In this document: piece after piece, positions 37,901 to 46,134 of the stretch
How the letters are laid out: each line of letters begins with the position of its first letter
How positions within the stretch are numbered: position 1 is the stretch's first letter
Assembly (NCBI GenBank): GCA_907165275.2
Contig: OU015675.1
Span: forward strand, 2,125,501 to 2,189,500
Length of the DNA stretch: 64,000 nt
Direction of reading: 5' to 3'
From: Zygaena filipendulae
Taxonomy: Eukaryota > Arthropoda > Insecta > Lepidoptera > Zygaenidae
Program-made: the position numbers and the translations under genes
The notes under the pieces: model-generated
The model's input: the letters and a program-made list of their open reading frames with translations, nothing else
What the model was told of the DNA's origin: nothing
Database searches by the model: none

Positions 37901-39725
37901 GGATGTCTTTATCAATAATTTTCATAAATAGCATAATATACTAACATTTTCAGAATTTCTTATGGTTGTATGTTTGTTGTTTCTTTTCTAATAGCAATCT
38001 ATATATATGGGATATATGGTATGGTATATATGGGAGGTGTTATTTTAAAAGATAACAACCCATGCATAACTACTTAACATAAATTGATATTATAAAGGGA
38101 AAAGATTTGATTTTTTGTTTGTTTGTTACAATTTAACTCAAAAACTACTGAACCGATTTCAATAATTCTTTCAGCATTAGAATGCTACATTATCACTACA
38201 GGAAATCTGACATTAACGCGGGTGAAACCGCGGGGAACAGCTAGTGTACTAATAAAAATAAATCTAAATACTGATAAACAAAATCAGAGATTAAAGAATG
38301 TGGGTTTACATAGGTGAATGACCTACATTTGATTTTTTGTCGCGTCAGAGGCAGTACAAAGAAAAGGGTCAACAACCCTTAGGGTATGATCATTCAGAGC
38401 ATCGCTTCGGCAACTTGTGCTGAAATTAGGCAAATTTCTTTTTTGCCTCACTAATAATGAATTAATTGTATGTATTTCAGATATTTGAGATTACAACCGT
38501 ATACTGAACACTACCTCAATAAGTCAATAAAACCCTACACCTGTATATTCATGCAAAGATTTTATTATATCTTGTATGTAAAAATGAATTGCTATTCGTT
38601 TGTCTCGCTAAAACTCAAGAATGGCTGGACCGATTTGGTTAATTTTAATCTTGAAATATTATTGGATTATATATTCTGAGATATACATAATTCAGGGAAG
38701 GTTTAAGAATCAAATTCTAAACTGATGTGGGTGGTTGAAACCGCAAGGCACAGCTAGTAATATGTAATATTATAATAGGTATTTATAAAAGGATTTACCT
38801 CAAGGCAATGTTAAGATCTGATCAGTATCACTTACATAAGATTGCAAGTTTTTTTTTCTCCTTTTTTAAGCATGCGAGTCCAAGGACCATAAGCAGCTAT
38901 TTTGTGTGATTATCACATTTGAGGCATGGCCATGCCATCATACTATGAGCTCATTGAGTCTTATATGTGATTTCAAAAGTTGGAGATATATTTTCCTCTT
39001 ACCTTTGTTATGGCAGGTTTATTTGATTTCCAACTTTGATCCGACACCTTGCCCATGTATAAATCTTTTTTTAGCTTCATGCCTCTCCACAGTCCTTCCA
39101 CGGTGATTTCTTTCATCTCATTCCCCAGTGTTAAGCCTTCTTGGCTAATTTTCTCTTCAGGTTTCTGAATGTTGTCTTTTATTACTGTTTTAGTGTCCGT
39201 CTCTTCTATAGTTGTCGCCTTCAATGTATTCTCATATGTTGTTTGATCGAGAGTCTTAGACTGATCGGTCTCTATCGATGTTTGCGATAATTTAATAGAC
39301 ATAGCCTTTTCAAATCTTTTGATCAAACCTGTAGAAAAAAAAATTACATAATAAATATCAAATAATGTATAATTTCATTAAAAATAATAGTAACGACATA
39401 TATACTCCGTTCTCTTAATAATATCTATATCTCACAGGATATCAAAGGGCATGGGCTATCAGCAAATCTACACCAGAGTCACAAGTCCCGAGCACTGCTT
39501 CAAGATACTTGATGTAATTTGTTGTAAACTTACCTGAATTCATTCTACACAATAGAATAATGCTGTTACCAATAATGTTATAGGTATTTAAATAAACTTA
39601 CTTTCCCATTGTTCGGGTGTCGCCGGCTTTATTCTCTGTACCAGTTTTTCAACCTCTGCGTTCAAATTTGACAAAGAAAGATAATGTCTTATAACTTTCC
39701 ACTGATTGCCGCCGAACGAGGACAT
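25964..39725 (-). CDS. PNPLA8: calcium-independent phospholipase A2-gamma-like (patatin domain), PNPLA8-type
   Basis: Ten exons in transcript order: 39602-39725, 39003-39328, 36113-36250, 35309-35398, 33609-33807, 31267-31353, 30673-30791, 29948-30139, 27909-28140, 25964-26229. The total is 1773 nt, 590 aa, with every junction GT-AG and in phase. Residues 1-150 are a variable N-terminus. Residues 151-226 give an iPLA2-gamma-like helical region with SRTAYVISALV and EGAIRALLRL. The patatin core follows: DGGGIRG (oxyanion glycines, about 248-254), GVSTG with nucleophile Ser283, and DGG with catalytic Asp426. The C-terminus ends MGVTHTK. These are the family's Ser-Asp dyad motifs. The enzyme hydrolyses membrane phospholipid acyl chains and works at mitochondria and peroxisomes in mammals. 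It is shorter than the human protein (782 aa), mainly at the N-terminus. The start is the first ATG of exon 1. An exon 1 further upstream is possible. Confidence 0.92.
26319..26640 (+). repeat. left arm of a long inverted repeat in PNPLA8 intron 9
   Basis: A CCGCGGTTTCACCC-family element plus an adjoining unique-looking segment with a (CCAT)n tract at 26455-26518. From about 26377 to 26640 it is nearly identical to the reverse complement of 27291-27546. The arms differ mainly in microsatellite length and at their outer ends. Confidence 0.85.
27291..27612 (-). repeat. right arm of the long inverted repeat in PNPLA8 intron 9
   Basis: Mirror of 26319-26640, with a (GGAT)n tract near 27416-27460. 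The 650 bp between the arms contain a second partial repeat copy (26640-26760) and a diverged fragment of the CRE-MITE end (26875-26930). Confidence 0.85.
28336..28677. mobile_element. CRE-bearing foldback MITE, copy C
   Basis: Same family as 17420-17742, but with a single GTGACGTCAC (28499-28508) because the second half-centre has decayed. It lies in PNPLA8 intron 8, just downstream of the 77-bp array in the direction of transcription. Confidence 0.8.
28780..30005 (-). repeat. 16-copy 77-bp tandem array of an exon end plus its splice donor
   Basis: The landmark GCCCCTCGTGGCTGAAC starts at 28804 and recurs every 77 bp to 29959, i.e. 16 copies, with no difference seen by eye in the complete units. 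Read on the minus strand, each unit encodes the end of PNPLA8 exon 8 (PTYFQEFSHEGLLHQ) followed by the donor GTGAGC and about 14 more intronic bases. The unit nearest 30000 is the true exon end; the other 15 lie in the intron. It is very GC-rich against an AT-rich background. Confidence 0.97.
31500..31735 (+). repeat. dispersed repeat with CTGT microsatellite
   Basis: Contains 'GCGATTCTGTACATTGAATA', 'GAAGAGTAACCAA', (CTGT)n and 'GCGATAATCTCCGCATCTAC'. The same modules appear inverted at 42515-42820 and 42835-43140. It lies in PNPLA8 intron 5. Confidence 0.7.
32215..32425 (-). repeat. dispersed repeat, CCGCGGTTTCACCC family
   Basis: A near-full copy: 'CCCTACTAATAATACAAATG', CTGT tract, 'GATCATCGTGAAACTTTGCA', 'GGACATAGAGTACTTTTATC', 'GGGTAAAACCGCGGGTAACA'. 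Confidence 0.75.
32443..32838 (-). pseudogene. non-LTR retrotransposon ORF2 C-terminal fragment, frameshifted
   Basis: On the minus strand, 32838-32640 reads IQRVQNACARYCFTIPP...KARQKLYFACLLFG. After a frame change, 32600-32443 reads SFRYLATSCWNYIPPPLRAI...FKLKLKSFLLEEQ. Both parts match the typical end of LINE reverse-transcriptase proteins (R.QN...R, then WN.LP..LR, then F...LK..L). The frames do not join and an in-frame stop follows LVG, so it is a relic. It lies in PNPLA8 intron 5. Confidence 0.7.
32880..33195. repeat. two opposing dispersed-repeat fragments
   Basis: One fragment ends 'GAAACCGCGGGCACCAGCTA' (about 32880-32932). Another begins 'CTAGCTGTCCTCCGCGATTT' at 32948 and runs to about 33190. 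Confidence 0.65.
33220..33578. mobile_element. TIR element (ACAACGTGTTAATGA ends), copy A
   Basis: The termini ACAACGTGTTAATGAATTAA and TTAATTTATTAACGCGTTGT are inverted repeats. The interior shares GTAGTTTGCTCAGAATC and TTTGGCGCGTACGCCGCCCG with copy B. It ends 30 bp from PNPLA8 exon 5, within the intron 5 donor-proximal region. Confidence 0.85.
33862..34397. mobile_element. TIR element (ACAACGTGTTAATGA ends), copy B with internal insertion
   Basis: Direct-orientation copy of 33220-33578, interrupted at about 34138-34335 by some 200 bp (starting GGGAGACTCGGCTTGG) absent from copy A. It lies 54 bp upstream of the exon 5 acceptor. Confidence 0.85.
34645..34875. mobile_element. MITE with GGGCCCTTATTCACTATGACC ends, copy 1
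   Basis: Starts GGGCCCGTATTCAGTATGAC and ends GTCATAGTGAATAAGGGCCC, inverted. Internal CAACAACATTCCTTGCCCAT and TTAACGCGGCGTGTTATGG are shared with copies at 37096-37427 and 54964-55198. Confidence 0.85.
35045..35300 (+). repeat. dispersed repeat, CCGCGGTTTCACCC family
   Basis: Begins 'CTAGCCGTCCCGCACGGTTT' and ends with the reverse of the 'TTTGTCCTGAATGA' module. It adjoins PNPLA8 exon 4 (35309) within about 10 bp. Confidence 0.75.
35830..36061. mobile_element. PIF/Harbinger-type MITE, copy 2
   Basis: Close relative of 24369-24604. The ends are CCGCCGCACTC and GAGTGCGGCCG, with 3-bp TAA target duplications (35827-35829, 36062-36064). It inserted about 50 bp downstream of the PNPLA8 exon 3 donor. 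A truncated relative is at 57776-57890. Confidence 0.87.
36330..36590 (-). repeat. dispersed repeat, CCGCGGTTTCACCC family
   Basis: Contains the 'GGCTCAACCGATCATCATGA' and 'ACATAGGGTACTTTTATCCC' modules, with an internal partial duplication. A further fragment of opposite orientation runs about 36880-37050. Confidence 0.7.
37096..37427. mobile_element. GGGCCC-ended MITE, copy 2
   Basis: Ends GGGCCCTTATTCTCTATGAC and GTCATAGTGAATAACGGTCC. It is lengthened by a low-complexity insertion of TGTAACTGTA and AATTCAATTTC-type repeats at 37245-37345. Confidence 0.8.
38090..38757 (-). repeat. two dispersed-repeat copies in PNPLA8 intron 2
   Basis: Copies end at about 38246 ('GAAACCGCGGGGAACAGCTA') and 38757 ('GAAACCGCAAGGCACAGCTA'). 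The second is strongly diverged. Confidence 0.65.
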
Positions 39726-40842
39726 TTTAGAGTTTAGACTTAAAAATAGGAAAAATTTAAATTTTAAGTTAGGGTAAGATTAACGCAAATTAAAAAGGCA
39801 GCGATAAAAATAAACAAGATCACTTCCTTTTTGAATTCATGAAAAGATAATTCACTGAGAATATATTTAATACCCACAAGTGCTCAAAAGCAAACGTAAA
39901 TATAGTTAGTTGTTTGGTTGCTGCTTGCAATAATTAGTCAATGAGATTAAATTGAGAACAATAACCAATAATAAATCGTCGAGTTCAATGACGTATTGAC
40001 TGACGTAAAATCGGATGATACACAGTGGCACCAACTGCTAAACGATTAAAAATAAATATCTCAAAATAGTATTTTCAGAATTTTCACCTCGAAAATGCTT
40101 TCACTTCACTTCACTTTTCAGTACAAGTAATTTATTACGCACTAATTTATTAATTGCGATTTTAATAAGGTTATGAACAATTATTATAGTAAACGTATTA
40201 TGCGTGAGCAAATTAAAATGTGACTGAGAAAAATGTAAACAGTGAACAAGTTTTATACTATCATCAAAACATGTTTTGTTTGCGAGTGATTTCACGAATA
40301 ACTATAATAAGAAGCTATTGTGAAGGACGCGTAGTGTGGCGACGTAGTAGACACGACACGCCACGCCTTCCGCGCCACTCAATGGGATTACTGCTATTTT
40401 GTAAACAAAACATCGTATGATCGCGCTTTGTAACCGTTCCAACTGAACAATTTCTGCGTCAAATGTTATGGTTATGACTAATTATTGCTCACTGACTTCG
40501 TATATAATAATACATCAAAAATGGCATGGCTCATGAGTACAATATCATCTTGGCTTTTTCATATTAAAGTCAAGTAAGTATAACTATACCCAAAATGATG
40601 TAGTACCTAAGTAAGATTTAAACAAAGTTAAAAAGTTAAAAATGTTTAGGTACCAGAGTTTACTAATAAGTTTCTCTGATCTTTCAGTGAGTTTGAGTTT
40701 GTTGTCGTTTATGTTTATGTTGATTGTTGACTACAACAATAATAATTAGTCATGATATCCAATCCATTTAAATATTGGCTAGTCTTATTGTTTTTGTTTT
40801 GGAATTAATATACGAATATTAAGCAATTAAATAAGTGGCTCA

Positions 40843-41378
40843 ACTGTACAATAAGCACCCGCGATTTAGAGCTTCATATTTTTGATGTGTGTGGGACTTT
40901 GCTTAATATAACTTCACATAAAATCCCTAATTACGGAAACTCATCGTTTTCGAGAAAAAAAATACTAAAGTTTCACAATTTCATACAAAACTCCGCGATG
41001 TGTCAACCATTTGCCATTGACTTTGTAAGAATTGTTTCGTTTTACATTCGGATAAAGTGATTATATTATTTATTATCTTTGATTATTATAATTTGCTAAT
41101 GAAACTGAAAATTTGTTAAACTTGAGTTGGTTAGGTTAGGTTTGCACTGTTGACGAAGTCGCGCGAGCCGAGCGAGCGTAGCGAGCGTGCCGCGGTAGCG
41201 GCCGGCGAAGCGCCAAAGTCAAAATATTATCGTAAATTGAGTAAGGTTTTTATTATTTTTTTTTCTCGAAAATTATGCATTTCCGTAATTTGCGGATTTG
41301 AGAAATACACTATAAACACACTATTCTATCAAAAAAAAAATTGTAACTATTAAAAATCGAGGGTGCTTATTGTACAGT
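40843..41378. mobile_element. non-autonomous element with ACTGTACAATAAGCACCC termini
   Basis: The left end ACTGTACAATAAGCACCC is the exact inverse of the right end GGGTGCTTATTGTACAGT. It spans about 536 bp and is non-coding. It contains a GC-rich run, 'GAGCGAGCGTAGCGAGCGTG', at about 41169. Confidence 0.85.
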
Positions 41379-41974
41379 CCTTCCAAATAAGTACCTACCC
41401 AAGTACATTCCTACTACTTGCAGTTTTTAATATCATAACCAATAATATTATTACTATTGTCTTCGGTAAAAGATAATAATCGTAACTAAAAGATCGCTTT
41501 CGTCTCACAGTGCTTGGGTAGCAAAAATTAAGTAGTACTAGTAACTAAATATATATTTACCAACCTAATATTAAACAATAAACAACTTTTTTATAACTAG
41601 GAATTTATTGTATTTCTAGCGATATATTTAAATAGTACGTGTTGGTACGTGAAAAAAATACCTTTAGTGATTATTTGCTCAGTAATAGGTACGGTCACGG
41701 TACGGTCTGGTTGGGGTTACTTTTTGAATCTTTCGTTTTTAGGCGCGTCAGTAGGTAGTAGGTAGTACGTGCACAGTTCAAGTCTACGTCCATGAACCAC
41801 ACAGATTTCACGTGAACAATGTAATAATTATGATAAACACATAATAAAAAACGTTCTATAACTCTCAATACAGCATTATTATGTATCAATAACAGGTAAT
41901 ATTGTGGGTTAATATGTTATTGCTTATCTGCGTCCTATACTGTCTGCTCCGGTCTCAGGCTCCGGTCTACTCTC

Positions 41975-42310
41975 TAAAGCGTCATTTACACTCGCGTACG
42001 AGCAACGAGGCGAACCACGCGGCGAGCCCCGAGCGACTGTTTACATTCGCGCTTCGTCGCTCGCCGCGTGGTTCGCCTCGTTGCTCGTGCCGCTCGCGTC
42101 CCCCGGAGCGGCTTTTTTGTCACGAGTCAAAGGGACGAAAAAGGAGCAAGGGGCGCGGGGCGAGGGACGAGGCGCGAGTGTGAACAGGCGCTAGGGGCTC
42201 GCCGCGTGGTTCGCCTCGCCACTCGCACCGCTCGCTTCCGGAGCGGTTTTTTGGTCACGAGTCAAAGGACCTCGCGTCAAAGCGAGCGTGGTGTTTACAC
42301 TCGCGTTCTC
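41975..42310. mobile_element. cluster of GTTTACACT-ended GC-rich foldbacks
   Basis: Contains TTTACACTCGCGTACGAG, the palindromic pair ACGAGGCGAACCACGCGGCG / CGCCGCGTGGTTCGCCTCGT, and GAGGCGCGAGTGTGAACAGG. A partial second unit runs about 42190-42310. Non-coding; the frames across it are by-products of its GC content. Confidence 0.7.
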
Positions 42311-42514
42311 GCTTCAGTCGGGTTTCAACTTTGGGCCGCGATGGTTGTGTGCTTTTAAACTGCATAATTGGATTGGTTGTAACTTGCAACAAGAAACGTT
42401 TTGGTTTCTAGAATTATTTTAAAAGAAACCGATAATTTGGGATCCCAAACATAGATTCCACAAAAATAACCAAAAAGTAAACGTTATATGGACTAGACTT
42501 TAATAAGAAACTAG

Positions 42515-43140
42515 CTGTGCCCCGCGGTTTCACCCGCGTGAAAAGTAATTTTATGTAACAACTTTTTTTTCTTGACATCCGATTTGAATTAAACAAAGCC
42601 TATATGTAGATCCAGGCTAAGCTTAATCTACCTGCGAAAACCGCATGACAATCCGTTCAGTAGATTCAGAGATTATCGCGAACTGAGAGACAGACAGACA
42701 GAAAAGATTTTTTAAAACCCCTTTTTTTATAGTTGGTTACTCTTCGTTTATCGTCCCCTGTCAATTTTTGTTAAAAATATTCAATGTACAGAATCGCGGA
42801 TTCTACTCTTTTATTATATTAGTACTAGCTGTGCCCCGCGGTTTCACCCGCGCGAAAAGTTTCTATACAACAACTTCTTTTCCCGACATCCGATTTCAAT
42901 GAAACAAAGCCTATGTAACTAGAGGTTAAGCTTAATCCTAAACCGCATGACAATCCGTTCAGTAGATTCGGAGATTATCGTGAACAGACAGAAAGACAGA
43001 AAAGATTTTTAAAAACCCTTTTTTTGTGCTTGGTTACTCTTCCCCCCCCCCCCCCGTCCGTCCGCTCCGTTCCGTCCCCTGTCAGTTTTGGTTAAAAATA
43101 TTCAATGTACAGAATCGCGGATTCTTTCTATCTTTTATAG
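42515..43140 (+). repeat. two tandem dispersed-repeat copies
   Basis: Copies at 42515-42820 and 42830-43140 each begin 'CTAGCTGTGCCCCGCGGTTT' and end 'CAGAATCGCGGATTCT'. The second carries a C-run (about 43042-43055) where the first has GTTTATCG. Confidence 0.8.
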
Positions 43141-43329
43141 ATAGATAGATAGATATGTAGACCTCCAACCGCACTAAACAATAAACCTTTCGACAGCATC
43201 TCCTGCGCAAAAAACAGTCGATGACACCCGGCGCAGAAGAAGATGATATTGACAATTTTATTTATTTTATTTTTTTAAATTATTTATTTAAAGTTTAATT
43301 ATTTATTTAATTTATTTCTTTTACTAGCT

Positions 43330-43860
43330 ATTATATTCTAGCGTGTCCCCGCGGTGTCATCCGCGTTAATTTCAAAGATCCTGCGGGAATTCCGGGATAA
43401 AAAGTACCCTATCTGTTATTCTGAATTACTTCTACTTGAAGCAAGATCAAAATATTAGCCTATACATGCATTTAATTTTCGACGTTTACAAAATAATGGT
43501 TAACGACATCTCTTGATTATTTCAGGAATAAATGAAATTTTAACCGTCGAGAACCTGTATCACGCACATACAGGCACAGGACAGTTCAAATTTCAAAAAA
43601 CTTTTGTTAGCAATACATAGATGGCGCAATATTAATACAATAATTATTAGCCAAGCTTGGTAAAAAATCCTATAGAGCAGATAGCAGACAGTAGATATAT
43701 AATATGCTAATAGGAATCTATAGCTATTATTATTATTTTTTGATATTTTTATAGCTGTTTTATTGTAAAGTTTCGAATATTGTTTCAAATATTGTAAAGT
43801 TGAAATCCATTCAGTAGTTTTTGCGTGAAAACGTAACAAACATCCATACAATCCATACAA
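43330..43860 (+). repeat. dispersed repeat, interrupted
   Basis: Begins 'CCCCGCGGTGTCATCCGCGT' near 43346 with the 'GGGATAAAAAGTACCCTAT' core. The tail module ('GCGTGAAAACGTAACAAACA') appears at 43820-43860, so some 350 bp were inserted between. Confidence 0.55.
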
Positions 43861-44094
43861 ACTTTATAATATAAAGATTTTTAGAATAATAAGTAAGGAT
43901 TTCATTTATTAAAATTAATCGAGTAGTAGTAAAAGCTCAGTAAGCAAAGTCGTCTTGTTGCCGCTAACACTTCGACATCCTCCCTTGTTGCTAGCTCAAA
44001 GACAACTGAACTGAACGCACTGCAGGCCGCAGCTCTTTTGTCTCTTTTCCATCGATCGTGCGGTCGCGGTCGCACGCACGAGCGACGGGACGAG

Positions 44095-44253
44095 GCAGCG
44101 TTTACACTCGCACCTTGTACCCCACCACGAAACGAAGCACAAGACGAGGAACGAGGTGCGAGTGTAAACGCCGATAAAACAGCGTTTACACTCGCGCCTC
44201 GTACCTGGCCACAAGACGAACCACGAGGCGAGGAACGAGGCGCGAGTGTAAAT
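44095..44253. mobile_element. two adjacent foldbacks, GTTTACACTCGC termini
   Basis: 44095-44173 and 44180-44253 each begin CAGCGTTTACACTCGC and end GCGAGTGTAAA. Each folds on itself and they sit head to tail. Relatives are at 41975-42310 and 18928-19062. Confidence 0.8.
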
Positions 44254-44378
44254 CCCGTATAAAGTCTAGCTCTAGTGCGTATTCTTGTGCTCGAATTCAG
44301 TGCTCGACTAAATCGACTAGTCGTATCTAAATCGTAACACTAATCGTAACTTAACATCACACGAGAAAAATAAGAATG

Positions 44379-45105
44379 GGGGACTTTTGGCGGCATTTGA
44401 GCAAATTGGACGTCAAAGTTATTTCTTTGTTTTACAAATTAGTCTATCATGGTTAATGTCGTAGTGATTATATGAAATGAGGTGTTCGCTGGGAGGTTTT
44501 CGTTTTACTATATTATAACTTCATACAGAGCATCCCATTAAGGTCCAATTGCGAAGAATTCTTTCAGAAGTCCTGAAATGCGCCTCACTGATGTATTTAA
44601 ATGAAAATAACTTCTTCAAAGAAAAACAAATGAACTGGCTGTATAGACTTATATTCCTTTGCCTTCTCCAAAAGGAGTGTAAATTTGACAAAAAAAAATA
44701 ATTCTGGGGAGCTTTTGGCGGGATTTTAGCAGTGACGGACGTCAGTTTTATTTCTTTGTTTTGCAAATTAGTTTAACGTGATTAATATTGTGTGAATGTA
44801 GTGGATTTTGCATAATAGTAATCCATTAGTGATGAACAGTGTATGGAAACAGTGAAATAAGACGAAATGGAGCGTTCATCGGGAGGTTGTTGTTTTACTA
44901 TACAATTTCCCACAGAGCGTCCTATTAAGATTTAAAGTTCAACTGAGAAGAGTTGTTGCCAAAAGTTACGGTAAAGCATCGAAATGCATCTCACCAATGC
45001 ATTTCGATGTAAATAACTTCAGAAGAAAAATACCACTGAATTGGCTGTATGGACTTAGCTTCCTTTGCCTTTAATGCCTTTCCCATTGGGGACTGGGGTA
45101 AATGG
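44379..45105 (+). repeat. diverged tandem duplication, about 320-bp unit
   Basis: Two units share GGACTTTTGGCGGCATT-like starts, GACGTCA, TTATTTCTTTGTTTT, CAAATTAGT, and TGAATTGGCTGTATGGACTT ends. Pieces recur at 61930-62160 (start part, inverted) and 63655-63785 (end part, direct), so this is probably a dispersed element. Confidence 0.7.
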
Positions 45106-45649
45106 AAAAAAAAGTCTACGTCTCTTGATCTCTTGTGAATGGAATCTGGAAAATGTTAGGCTTTTAAACCCTTTTCTGAAATTAATTTGTGTCTTGTGTT
45201 CCATTAAATTGCGACAAACAGCTCAAGATCTACCACCGTAACACTGCATGCAGGTCTTTAGACTATTCTTTCATGCTATAATACCATATCGTACGGCAGC
45301 TGTAAGTACCTGTTCATACAAAATATTATAATCTACAAGCTTGTCGCCCCCGGTTTCACTCATGTAAATTTAGGATTCCCTTGGTAAATCCAAAAGAATA
45401 GCCAATTTCCCACGTTTCAAGATATTTTCAGGCCTATCACAAAAATAATATATGTTTGAGGTTTGGCTGTGAAATCTTCAAACTTTTTGTCTTAATTTTC
45501 GCGTAATCAATAATAAATATTCAATAAAAATAATGCAACTTCTGTAAGATTAAAAGTTTGTACCTACAATATTTTTTCCTTTAATAAAAAAATGTTATAT
45601 GTTAAAATTATTTTCTCTTTGTAATCTAGCAAACTACTTTATGAATCTA

Positions 45650-46055
45650 CTAGCTGTTCCCCGCGATAATTTTGGAGTTCCCGGGGGAATCCCACGATAG
45701 AAAGTACGCTATGTTCTCTGTATCCCTGACATGTATGCAAAATCTCGTGATGATCGGTTGAGCCGTTTAGATGTGAAATTGTAACAAAAAAACAAATTCA
45801 CTTTCGCCTATAAAATATTAGTAAAGAATTATTATTAATTAATCCCTGCTAATATTATAAATGTGAAAGTAACTGTCTGTCTGTCTGTTATGCTTTAATG
45901 GATTGCCTTAATGGCTCAATCGATCACCATGAAATTTTGCATATTATATGTTGTCAGAGGTACAGAGATGGACATAGGGTACTTTTTATCCCAAATTCCC
46001 ACAGGAACTCCCAATTTATCGCAGGTGAAACTGTGGGGAACAGCTAGTACATAAT
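45650..46055. repeat. inverted pair of dispersed repeats
   Basis: One copy begins 'CTAGCTGTTCCCCGCGATAA' (45650). A second in opposite orientation ends 'GAAACTGTGGGGAACAGCTA' (46046). They meet near 45840, about 80 bp before the first exon of the macrodomain-like gene. Confidence 0.7.
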
Positions 46056-46134
46056 AAAGACTTCATGTTCTTTATTTTTACCTAATATATTTGGATACAT
46101 AGACACAGCTTAATGATTTCATTAATTTCAGATC

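Larger units (their letters stand above)
39726..46134. other. gene-free interval between divergent PNPLA8 and macrodomain-like copy 1
   Basis: No supported exon. Both neighbours start at its borders, so it should include two promoters, but I see no distinct core motif. Contents are listed separately: a TIR element (40843-41378), GTTTACACT foldbacks (41975-42310, 44095-44253), dispersed repeats (42515-43480, 45650-46055), a C-run near 43042-43055, and a tandem duplication (44379-45105). Confidence 0.5.

Noticed and set aside
38973..39326. Independent gene starting at an internal methionine
   Set aside because: The frame is PNPLA8 exon 2. An acceptor (CTACAG|G) lies immediately upstream and joins in phase to the exon starting MSSFGG.
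42068..42358. Arginine-rich 96-codon frame
   Set aside because: Arises from GC-rich foldback repeats; both strands are open and the composition is repetitive.
43042..43055. C homopolymer as a functional G-quadruplex
   Set aside because: It is an isolated run within a dispersed-repeat copy, where the sister copy has ordinary sequence, so most likely slippage or a sequencing feature.
43540..43860. 106-codon minus-strand frame
   Set aside because: AT-rich, partly within a dispersed repeat, with no family signal.
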